Source: Gemmatimonadota bacterium
Lineage (GTDB): Bacteria > JAAXHH01
Length of the DNA: 9,682 bases
Direction: 5' to 3'
Assembly: GCA_026713285.1 (NCBI GenBank)
Contig: JAPOOT010000349.1
Span: 1 to 9,682, forward strand
Of the stretch, positions 1 to 8,181 are shown one piece after another (position 1 is the first letter of the stretch; every line of letters begins with the position of its first letter). A program made the position numbers and the translations under genes. A model generated the notes under the pieces. It was not told the origin of the DNA. It saw only the letters and a list, made by a program, of their open reading frames with translations, and searched no databases.

Positions 1-851
1 CCGGCCCGCCGCGCCAGGTAGCCGTCCAGGGCGTCTTCCCACGGGGGGATCGCCGCGATGCCCAGGGACCGGATCCGGCCGTTGTCCAGTACGGTATACA
101 GGGGACGGGCGGCCGGCGCCCCGTACGATTCGGTGGACGTGGGTTTCACTGCCGTTTCTATTCCTGTTTTCTGAAAGATGGTCCGCGCAAAGTCGAAGTA
201 GGAGCACGCGCCGCCGCTGGTGACGTGGTACGTGCCATAGGCATCGGTTGTGACGAGTTCCCCGAGTGCCCTGGCCAGGTCCGCCGTTGCCGTGGGCGAC
301 ATCACCTGGTCGCTAACCACGACCACTTCCCGTCTTTCCATGCCCGCCCGGATCATGGCCTCGATGAAATTGTACCCCTTCCCACCACCGCCGGAATGTC
401 CGAACAGGCCGGTGGTCCGGATGATGAAATGACGGTCCCAGGTCGACCGCACCAAATGCTCGCCGGACAGCTTGGCCGTGCCGTATACGTTCAGCGGCAG
501 GGGCAGGTCATCTTCCCGGTATGGCCGGTCCGCCGTGCCGTCGAAGACGAAATTCGTGCTGATGTGCACCAGTTTCGCCGCGTACATGCGGCATGCCATG
601 GCCAGGTGCCAGGGACCGAAGGCATTGACGGCAAATGTCTTGTCGGGACGGGACTCGCACTCGTCGACCCTGTGGTACGCCGCGGCGTTAATCACCGCAT
701 CGGGCCGGTGGTCCTTCAGCAGGGCGTACACACGGTGTTTCTCCGTGACGTCGAGCTCGTCGCGTGTGCACGGAATCAACTCGTGATCCGTCAGCGAACG
801 CTGCAGGTCCGTACCCAGTTGTCCACGGGCGCCGGTTATGAGAATGCGCAT
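1..851 (-). CDS. rmlD: dTDP-4-dehydrorhamnose reductase (RmlD family), 3' end cut by window edge
   Basis: This open frame starts with ATG at 851 and runs off the left edge, giving 283 complete residues; the family is usually about 280-300, so only the last few residues and the stop are missing. RmlD enzymes are NAD(P)H-dependent short-chain dehydrogenases that catalyse the last step of dTDP-L-rhamnose synthesis for surface polysaccharides. Visible are the N-terminal Rossmann motif MRILITGARGQLG (G7, G10, G13), NAAAYHRVDECE (residues 55-66), the STNFVFDG segment (98-105, commonly STDYVFDG in the family), the catalytic YxxxK as Y123 and K127, and a typical C-terminal RPLYTVLDNGRI (249-260). It begins 13 bp after the alaS stop with no strong Shine-Dalgarno sequence, so it may be read through from alaS. 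No other rhamnose gene (rmlA, rmlB, rmlC) is visible, so the exact sugar substrate is inferred; a related NDP-sugar reductase, or the MAT2B-like branch of the fold, is the alternative. Confidence 0.88.
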   Translation of the reverse strand, partial: MRILITGARGQLGTDLQRSLTDHELIPCTRDELDVTEKHRVYALLKDHRPDAVINAAAYHRVDECESRPDKTFAVNAFGPWHLAMACRMYAAKLVHISTNFVFDGTADRPYREDDLPLPLNVYGTAKLSGEHLVRSTWDRHFIIRTTGLFGHSGGGGKGYNFIEAMIRAGMERREVVVVSDQVMSPTATADLARALGELVTTDAYGTYHVTSGGACSYFDFARTIFQKTGIETAVKPTSTESYGAPAARPLYTVLDNGRIRSLGIAAIPPWEDALDGYLARRA

Positions 852-864
852 GTATTCGAGCCGA

Positions 865-3512
<2,648 letters not shown>

Positions 3513-3516
<4 letters not shown>

Positions 3517-4178
3517 TTTTCGGATGCCTCTATTTCGTCTATTTCATCCAGTACGCGGTGGACGACGCTGTAGATCACGGCCTGCCCGAACCCCCGCCTT
3601 CCCAGGAATGCGACCATGCGGCGGTGGGCCGCGTCGCGGTCCAGCCGGGCATAGCGCTGGGCCTGGCGACGCAGTGCCTCGTAGGCCCGGCTGGTTTCCC
3701 CTTCGCCGGATGCACTTTCCTCCAGGGCGGCTTCGACGATCTCGGCGTCGATCCCCTTCTGACGTAACTCGCGGCGCAGCAGGGATAGTCCGACCGGCCT
3801 TTTCCGAAGCCGTTCGTCGATCCACAGCCGGGCGAAACGCCCATCGTCGATGAGTCCCACGTTCTCGAGCCGGTCCAGCACCTCCTCGATGACGTTGTCC
3901 GGCCGGCCCCGGGATCTGAGTTTCACCGCCAGTTCGCGGCGGGTCCGCATGCGATGGTCGATGAGCCGGTGGGCTTCCGTCATGGCGCGGGCGACGCCGT
4001 CGGCCAGTTCCATCTCTTGCAGCCGTTCCGGGTCCATCGCCAACCCGTCGAAAAGTCCGAACCGGAGGAAGGTCTCTTCCGTGATCGTCAAGGTGCGTTC
4101 GCCGTCGATCGTGACCTTGCGTTCCCGGCGTCCGCCGCTGCCTCTGGCGCTGATGTCCGTAACGGTCGGCATATTCAT
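3513..4178 (-). CDS. recX: Regulatory protein RecX
   Basis: This 221-residue protein matches the RecX family, small helical proteins that bind RecA filaments and modulate recombinase activity. The N-terminal part (about 4-55) is the beta-rich extension common in non-proteobacterial RecX, with VTIDGERTLTITEETFLRFG. The three-helix repeats follow: a first with LIDHRMRTRRELAVKLRSRG (72-91), a second with LENVGLIDDGRFARLWIDER (104-123) and LLRRELRQKGID (133-144), and a third with GRRGFGQAVIYSV (193-205). ATG at 4178 was chosen because it forms an ATGA overlap with the thpR stop; a second ATG at 4172 is also possible. The open frame extends upstream to 4412, but that part lies inside thpR and has no family resemblance. 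Its stop overlaps the TTG of alaS. recA, its usual partner and often its direct upstream neighbour, is absent from this window. Confidence 0.93.
4175..4178 (-). promoter_or_regulatory. ATGA stop/start overlap of thpR and recX
   Basis: The recX ATG (4178-4176) overlaps the thpR TGA (4177-4175). It supports the 4178 start of recX and leaves no room for recA between the two genes. Confidence 0.8.
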
Positions 4179-4729
4179 CCCAGCTCTACGTGATCCATGA
4201 CCGTGTAGACCGGTCCTTCCGGTTTCAGGTCGCTCTTCACGACTGCCACTCGAGTCACCGGAAACGGTTCGGTCTCGAAGGCCGTCGCCTGGACCCTTTC
4301 GGTGAGTTTGGCCAGACCCTTTGGCGACCGAACTCTTCCGATGGTCAGGTGCGGCGAAAAGGGCCTTTCCTCCCGAACGAAGCCGCAGGTGTGCAATTCG
4401 CTTTCGATGCACTGCTGCATGGCGGTCAGTTTCTCCCGGCCTTCATTGACGGAAACCCAGAAGACGCGGGGGCGGTTCAAATCCGGGAATGCGCCTACGC
4501 GCCCCAGTTTCAAGTCGAATGAGTCGATGGCATCCAGCGCCGTACACAGTCCATTCCGGATCACCGCCGACTGGTCCGTCTCGATGTTGCCCAGGAACTT
4601 CAGCGTAATGTGGATATTCCCCGGTTCGACCCACTTGATATCGGTCTCCGTCCCTTTCAGTCGATTCTCAAGTTCCGCGATACGGTCCCTGATTGCAACC
4701 GGAACTTCCACGGCGATAAACGTGCGCAT
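4175..4729 (-). CDS. thpR: RNA 2',3'-cyclic phosphodiesterase (2H phosphoesterase, ThpR/LigT)
   Basis: This 184-residue protein has the two HxTx motifs of the 2H phosphoesterase superfamily: HITL at residues 40-43 and HLTI at 127-130, spaced as in ThpR/LigT. Family members hydrolyse 2',3'-cyclic phosphates on RNA ends to 2'-phosphates, and some show RNA ligase activity in vitro; the natural role is uncertain. The N-terminus MRTFIAVEVP is typical of the family. I chose ATG at 4729 because it matches the homologue start and has GAAAGG six bases upstream. An in-frame ATG at 4759 directly abuts the cinA stop and has GGGGA upstream, so a 194-residue form starting there cannot be excluded. The gene ends in an ATGA overlap with recX. 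Proximity of cinA, thpR and recX is a recurring bacterial arrangement. Confidence 0.93.
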   Translation of the reverse strand: MRTFIAVEVPVAIRDRIAELENRLKGTETDIKWVEPGNIHITLKFLGNIETDQSAVIRNGLCTALDAIDSFDLKLGRVGAFPDLNRPRVFWVSVNEGREKLTAMQQCIESELHTCGFVREERPFSPHLTIGRVRSPKGLAKLTERVQATAFETEPFPVTRVAVVKSDLKPEGPVYTVMDHVELG

Positions 4730-4735
4730 CGGTAG

Positions 4736-4741
4736 CCTTTC
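4736..4741 (-). promoter_or_regulatory. Shine-Dalgarno GAAAGG for thpR
   Basis: GAAAGG lies six bases before the ATG at 4729, which favours the 184-residue start that fits the family N-terminus. A competing GGGGA precedes the in-frame ATG at 4759. Confidence 0.6.
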
Positions 4742-4759
4742 TACGGAGCGACCGGGCAT

Positions 4760-6028
4760 TCAGTTCCCCGGAAGCTGATTTGTACTAGCTGCGCGGGTCA
4801 GCGCCTGCCGCAGCAGATTCAGCGCGGCCAGGGCGGCTCGCGACTTGTTGACATGCCGGTCCGGACCCAGCAAGAGTTTACGCGTCTCCACGCCGTCCGC
4901 AGTAGCGAGTCCCAGGTAGACCAGTCCCACAGGCTTCTCGGGGGTTCCGCCGCCGGGTCCTGCTACGCCGGTCGTGGACAGGCCGTAAGTGGCGCCGCTG
5001 GTCTGCCGCATACCCGTGGCCATGGCGGCCGCCGTTTCCGCGCTGACCGCGCCGTGCCGGTCGATCGTCCCGACGGGCACCTCGAGGCGCGCCATTTTCG
5101 CGGCGTTGCTATAGGATACGACCCCTTCCTTCAGGTAATCGGAACTGCCCGGCACGTCGGTCATGCGGGATGCCACCAGGCCGCCGGTGCAGGACTCGGC
5201 GACCGCCACCGTCGCGCCCGCGTCCTTCAACAGACGTCCCACCACTTCCTCGAGCGTATCGTCGTCCACGCCGTATATGTGTTCGCCGGCCCGGGAGACC
5301 ATCCGGGTTTCGACGGCTTCGATACGCCGCCTGGCTTCGTCCCCGGTGCGGCCCTCGGCCGTGAGACGGAGGTTGACGCCGGTCTCCTGGGGCAGGGAAG
5401 CTATCTTTACGTCCTTGGCCTCATCGATGACATCGCCGATGATCTGGGTAAGGCTCGATTCGCCGATTCCGGTCGTCCGGATCCACCGGTGCAGGATGAC
5501 CCTGCCCGCGCCTTTGTCCCTCAGCCGCGGAAGCACCTGTTCGTTCAGCATCTGCTTCATCTCGCGGGGAACGCCCGGCATGACGAAGACGGCGGTCCCG
5601 TGATGGTGCGCAAGGAAGCCGGGCGCCGTGCCGACGGGATTGTCGAGCACCTCGGCGTGCCTTGGCATGTAGGCCTGGATGCGGTTGGATTCCGGCATGG
5701 CCATGCCCCGCCGGGTGAACATGCTTTCCACGGTTTCGAGTATATCGGGATGAAACACCAGGTCCTGACCGATTGCTTCGGCGATTACGGTCTTGGTCAC
5801 ATCGTCGTGGGTCGGCCCCAGGCCGCCCGTTACGAGCACGGCGTCCGCCTGCCGGCACGCGACTTCCAGGGCCCCGCCGATGCGGGAACCCTCGTCGCCC
5901 ACGGTTATGGAGAAGACCGGTTCGATACCGGTTTCCGTCAGGCGCTGGCCGATGTAGGCGGCGTTGGTGTCGACCACGGAACCGTAGAGCAGTTCGTCGC
6001 CGATCGTGATGATCGCGGCGGATTTCAT
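4760..6028 (-). CDS. cinA: CinA family protein: nucleotide pyrophosphatase-type and NMN deamidase domains
   Basis: This 422-residue protein has the full CinA architecture. The N-terminal molybdopterin-binding-like (COG1058) domain starts IITIGDELLYGSVVDTNAAY (6-25) and includes VTGGLGPTHDDVT (66-78) and FVMPGVPREM (148-157). A middle linker domain spans about 170-255. The C-terminal PncC-type nicotinamide-nucleotide amidohydrolase domain (about 258-412) includes VAESCTGGLVASRM (276-289), EGVVSYSN (301-308) and GVAGPGGGTPEKPVG (354-368). In characterised relatives the C-terminal domain deamidates NMN in pyridine-nucleotide salvage and the N-terminal domain acts as an ADP-ribose pyrophosphatase. 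The original name reflects competence-induced expression with recA in streptococci. ATG at 6028 overlaps the pgpA stop (ATGA), with GGATGG eight bases upstream; an in-frame ATG at 6040 would add four residues. The frame stays open to 6448 but only as a shadow of pgpA. The stop is followed within 30 bp by thpR. Confidence 0.95.
   Translation of the reverse strand: MKSAAIITIGDELLYGSVVDTNAAYIGQRLTETGIEPVFSITVGDEGSRIGGALEVACRQADAVLVTGGLGPTHDDVTKTVIAEAIGQDLVFHPDILETVESMFTRRGMAMPESNRIQAYMPRHAEVLDNPVGTAPGFLAHHHGTAVFVMPGVPREMKQMLNEQVLPRLRDKGAGRVILHRWIRTTGIGESSLTQIIGDVIDEAKDVKIASLPQETGVNLRLTAEGRTGDEARRRIEAVETRMVSRAGEHIYGVDDDTLEEVVGRLLKDAGATVAVAESCTGGLVASRMTDVPGSSDYLKEGVVSYSNAAKMARLEVPVGTIDRHGAVSAETAAAMATGMRQTSGATYGLSTTGVAGPGGGTPEKPVGLVYLGLATADGVETRKLLLGPDRHVNKSRAALAALNLLRQALTRAASTNQLPGN
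6025..6028 (-). promoter_or_regulatory. ATGA stop/start overlap of pgpA and cinA
   Basis: The cinA ATG (6028-6026) overlaps the pgpA TGA (6027-6025), linking phosphatidylglycerol synthesis genes and cinA in one transcript. Confidence 0.8.
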
Positions 6029-6480
6029 ATAACGAGCCATCCAATGAGCAATAAGAGGAGATGGGCGTAGACCGCGGCCACGGCGTCGTCCATCATGACC
6101 CCCAGTCCGCCGGGGAGGCGCTGCATCCGGTCGCAGGGGAATGGTTTCCATATGTCCAGGACACGAAACAGGACGAAGCCCGCAACCACCGTCCAAAGAT
6201 CGATCGGCATGCCGGCGAAGACGATCAGGACGCCCACGATTTCGTCGATTACGATCTCGGGCCCGTCGTGGCCGAACCGGGGTTCCGCGTGGCTCGATAC
6301 CCAGACGCCGAGGACGAACAGGACCGCGGTGGCCAGCAGGTAGTACGGGAGGGTCAGCCCGAGCGGTCCGGCAAGTACCCAGACCAGTCCGACTCCCAGC
6401 ACGCTCCCCGCCGTGCCGGGCGCGCGCGGCGTGTAGCCGGCGTAACATCCGGTCGACAGCAGGATGATCAATGCGCCCAT
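6025..6480 (-). CDS. pgpA: Phosphatidylglycerophosphatase A
   Basis: This 151-residue integral membrane protein belongs to the PgpA family, which dephosphorylates phosphatidylglycerol phosphate to phosphatidylglycerol at the inner membrane. Conserved blocks are all present: TPRAPGTAGS (17-26), EIVIDEIVG (75-83) with the acidic residues expected to bind Mg2+, FRVLDIWKPFP (105-115), and GGLGVMMDD (124-132). Hydrophobic segments at about 27-41, 45-62, 81-103 and 137-151 are consistent with membrane spanning. ATG at 6480 lies 2 bp after the pgsA stop, with GAGG five bases upstream. The frame is open back to 6753, but that part lies inside pgsA and shows no family similarity. Its position directly after pgsA places two successive steps of phosphatidylglycerol synthesis side by side. 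The stop overlaps the cinA start. Confidence 0.95.
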   Translation of the reverse strand: MGALIILLSTGCYAGYTPRAPGTAGSVLGVGLVWVLAGPLGLTLPYYLLATAVLFVLGVWVSSHAEPRFGHDGPEIVIDEIVGVLIVFAGMPIDLWTVVAGFVLFRVLDIWKPFPCDRMQRLPGGLGVMMDDAVAAVYAHLLLLLIGWLVI

Positions 6481-6482
6481 TC

Positions 6483-7067
6483 CTACCTCAGCAGACTGGT
6501 GAAGATCGACCGGTTCTTGACGACGTAGTCGAGGCCGGAACTGACCGTGAGCGACATGGAGACGAAGACCATGCCGTTGAGGACCCACCAGGCGATATCG
6601 TCGAACTCCCCGTTCCACTGGCCGAAGGCGACCATGGTCGTCTGGACGTTGATGTAGAGCAGGATGATCACGATGACCACCATCTGCGAAGCGGTCTTCC
6701 ACTTGGCGACCTGGGTCGGCAGGATGAGCTGCCCCCGGTACGCCGCGATGCATCGCAGCCCGGTCACGATGAAGTCTCTCCCGATGATGACCAGGACCAT
6801 CCAGGTGTAGATGTATCCGAGGGACGCGAAGCAGATCAGGGCGGTGGACGTGAGGATCTTGTCCGCCAGGGGGTCCATGAACTTGCCGAAACTGGTGATC
6901 ACGCCGGTCTTGCGCGCCAGGTAGCCGTCGTACAGGTCCGTCAGGGAAGCGATCATGAAGATCACCAGGGCGATGTACCGCGTATACAATGTATCCACCA
7001 GGAAGAAGACCATGAAGATGGGACTCAGGATGATCCGGAATATGGTCAGTTTGTTTGGCAGATTCAT
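6483..7067 (-). CDS. pgsA: CDP-diacylglycerol--glycerol-3-phosphate 3-phosphatidyltransferase
   Basis: This 194-residue membrane enzyme transfers the phosphatidyl group from CDP-diacylglycerol to glycerol 3-phosphate, giving phosphatidylglycerol phosphate, the substrate of PgpA encoded next. The CDP-alcohol phosphatidyltransferase signature D-x2-DG-x2-AR-x8-G-x3-D-x3-D is intact: D44, D47, G48, A51, R52, G61, D65, D69. Several hydrophobic helices are visible, for example at about 11-26, 31-42, 73-98 and 128-145. I chose ATG at 7067 because MNLPNKLTIFRI matches the usual family N-terminus, although no clear Shine-Dalgarno sequence precedes it. An in-frame TTG at 7100 would give 205 residues. 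The motif cannot strictly separate PgsA from other CDP-alcohol transferases, but the N-terminus, the length and the adjacent pgpA favour PgsA. Confidence 0.94.
   Translation of the reverse strand: MNLPNKLTIFRIILSPIFMVFFLVDTLYTRYIALVIFMIASLTDLYDGYLARKTGVITSFGKFMDPLADKILTSTALICFASLGYIYTWMVLVIIGRDFIVTGLRCIAAYRGQLILPTQVAKWKTASQMVVIVIILLYINVQTTMVAFGQWNGEFDDIAWWVLNGMVFVSMSLTVSSGLDYVVKNRSIFTSLLR
6486..6489 (-). promoter_or_regulatory. Shine-Dalgarno GAGG for pgpA
   Basis: On the minus strand GAGG is followed by five bases and then the ATG at 6480. The pgsA stop codon TAG begins immediately after the GAGG, so the site lies inside the last pgsA codons. This supports the 6480 start over the longer open frame and suggests coupling of pgsA and pgpA translation. 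Confidence 0.75.
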
Positions 7068-7118
7068 GGCGGCATGGGGATCGCCGGTTTGGCCCGGCAA
7101 TCGCTATTCTGTTCCGTG

Positions 7119-7721
7119 TTACAACTCTGTACGGCCTTCCAGGGCGCGGGCCAGGGTCACTTCGTCGGCGTATTCCAGATCGCCTCCCATGGGAAGACCG
7201 CGGGCGAGGCGGGTAACCCGTACGCCCAGCGGCTTGATCAGGCGGCTCAGGTAGAGCGCGGTGGCCTCTCCCTCGATATTGGGATTGGTCGCGATGATAA
7301 CCTCTTCCACCGATTCGCCCATGCGCTGCATGAGCTCCCGGGCGCGTATGTCATCCGGGGTGATGTTGTCGAGCGGCGAAAGCGCGCCGTGGAGCACGTG
7401 GTACAGGCCGCGGTACTCGCCCGTGCTTTCGAGCGTGATCACGTCCCGTGGTTCTTCCACGACGCAGATAGTCTCCGGTTTTCGTCGGGCGTCGTGACAG
7501 ATCTCGCAGGTCTCGGACTCGGTGATGTTCCAGCACACGTCGCAGTACCGTACCTTTTCCTTTACCGCCCGAATGGCGTCGGACAGCGAGAAGGCGCGTT
7601 CGGCCGGTCCCTTCAGAATATGGAAGGCCAGCCGCTGGGCCGTCACCCTGCCGATATTGGGCAGGCGGCTCAGCTCGTCCACCAGGATAGCCAGGGCCTC
7701 CGAACTGTACTTGCGCGCCAT
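7119..7721 (-). CDS. recR: Recombination mediator protein RecR
   Basis: This 200-residue protein (the usual length for RecR) belongs to the RecFOR pathway, in which RecR works with RecO and/or RecF to load RecA on SSB-coated single-stranded DNA at gaps. Domains in order are a helix-hairpin-helix region with LSRLPNIGRVTAQRLAFHIL (17-36), a C4 zinc finger with C60, C63, C72 and C75, and a Toprim domain starting at ICVVEEPRDV (85-94) with the ATNPNIEGEATALY block (144-157). A C-terminal segment has RLARGLPMGGDLEYADEVTL (171-190). The residue after the second zinc-finger Cys is Trp rather than the frequent Gly. ATG at 7721 has a weak AGGGA about nine bases upstream. The gene follows ybaB by 56 bp; dnaX-ybaB-recR is a widely conserved order. 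Confidence 0.97.
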   Translation of the reverse strand: MARKYSSEALAILVDELSRLPNIGRVTAQRLAFHILKGPAERAFSLSDAIRAVKEKVRYCDVCWNITESETCEICHDARRKPETICVVEEPRDVITLESTGEYRGLYHVLHGALSPLDNITPDDIRARELMQRMGESVEEVIIATNPNIEGEATALYLSRLIKPLGVRVTRLARGLPMGGDLEYADEVTLARALEGRTEL

Positions 7722-7777
7722 GCTTTCAATCCCTGATGCGTTGTGCCGGGTTCAGCGGTACGCCGCGTGACGTGGCG

Positions 7778-8095
7778 TTATTGACCCAGGCCGGGTAAGT
7801 TGAGTCCGCCGGTGATCTGGCCCATCTCCTGATCCATCATTTCCTGCGCCTTCTGCTGACCCCGGCTGACGGCAGCCAGTACGAGATCCTCAAGCATCCC
7901 CACGTCATCGGCGTCCACCACGGCCGGATCGATCCTGAGCTCAACGACGTTCAGCTTGCCGTCGACCACCGCGGTGACCATGCCGCCGCCGGCCGTGCCT
8001 TCGACCCGGCGCCCGGCGATTTCTTCCTGAAGCTGCATCATCTTCTTCTGCATTCTCTGAACGCGCTTCATCATGCCCGACATGCCTTTTGCCAT
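7778..8095 (-). CDS. ybaB: YbaB/EbfC family nucleoid-associated protein
   Basis: This 105-residue protein matches the YbaB/EbfC family, small dimeric DNA-binding proteins that associate with the nucleoid and may influence expression or protect DNA; the exact cellular role is unsettled. The N-terminal helix is rich in Met, Lys and Gln (about 5-28, with RVQRMQKKMMQLQEE), followed by the beta-sheet core VEGTAGGGMVTAVVDGKLNV (31-50) and VELRIDP (51-57). The family's typical LEDLVLAAV (68-76) and a Met/Gly-rich C-terminal tail come last. ATG at 8095 is preceded by AAAGGA with seven bases spacing. It sits between dnaX and recR, the commonest location for this family. Confidence 0.96.
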   Translation of the reverse strand: MAKGMSGMMKRVQRMQKKMMQLQEEIAGRRVEGTAGGGMVTAVVDGKLNVVELRIDPAVVDADDVGMLEDLVLAAVSRGQQKAQEMMDQEMGQITGGLNLPGLGQ

Positions 8096-8102
8096 AACCT
8101 CA

Positions 8103-8108
8103 TCCTTT
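8103..8108 (-). promoter_or_regulatory. Shine-Dalgarno AAAGGA for ybaB
   Basis: AAAGGA sits seven bases before the ATG at 8095 and is itself preceded by a second AAGG. It lies just downstream (in the transcript) of the 26-bp tandem repeat, so repeat folding could influence its access. Confidence 0.65.
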
Positions 8109-8112
8109 CCTT

Positions 8113-8164
8113 TCCAGTTCTAACTCGGCCGACGCGCGTCCAGTTCGAACTCGGCCGACGCGCG
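8113..8164. repeat. 26-bp tandem direct repeat, two copies, between dnaX and ybaB
   Basis: Two head-to-tail copies occupy 8113-8138 and 8139-8164 and differ at one base (T at 8121, G at 8147). Each copy contains the palindrome TCGGCCGA. The second copy contains the perfect 10-bp palindrome AGTTCGAACT (8142-8151), broken in the first copy by the single difference. The copy junction creates another palindrome, GACGCGCGTC (8131-8140). The repeat fills more than half of the 86-bp gap between the dnaX stop and the ybaB start. It could affect mRNA folding or bind a protein, or it may be a recent replication-slippage duplication with no role. Confidence 0.9.
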
Positions 8165-8181
8165 GCCGCCGTGATCCGATT

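Noticed and set aside
4179..4412. Upstream extension of recX to 4412
   Set aside because: It lies inside thpR in another frame, shows no RecX similarity, and MNMPTV or MPTV is the expected N-terminus.
6029..6448. Upstream extension of cinA giving a 562-residue protein
   Set aside because: The added part is Arg/Pro/Gly-rich, lies wholly inside pgpA and has no family match, while ATG 6028 fits the conserved CinA N-terminus and the ATGA overlap.
6481..6753. Upstream extension of pgpA to 6753
   Set aside because: The extension is the shadow of pgsA; the conserved PgpA sequence and a good ribosome binding site place the start at 6480.
7760..7778. Inverted repeat ACGCC/GGCGT at the end of ybaB considered as a terminator
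   Set aside because: The stem is only 5 bp with a 9-base loop, is not followed by a U-run on the transcribed strand, and overlaps the ybaB stop.
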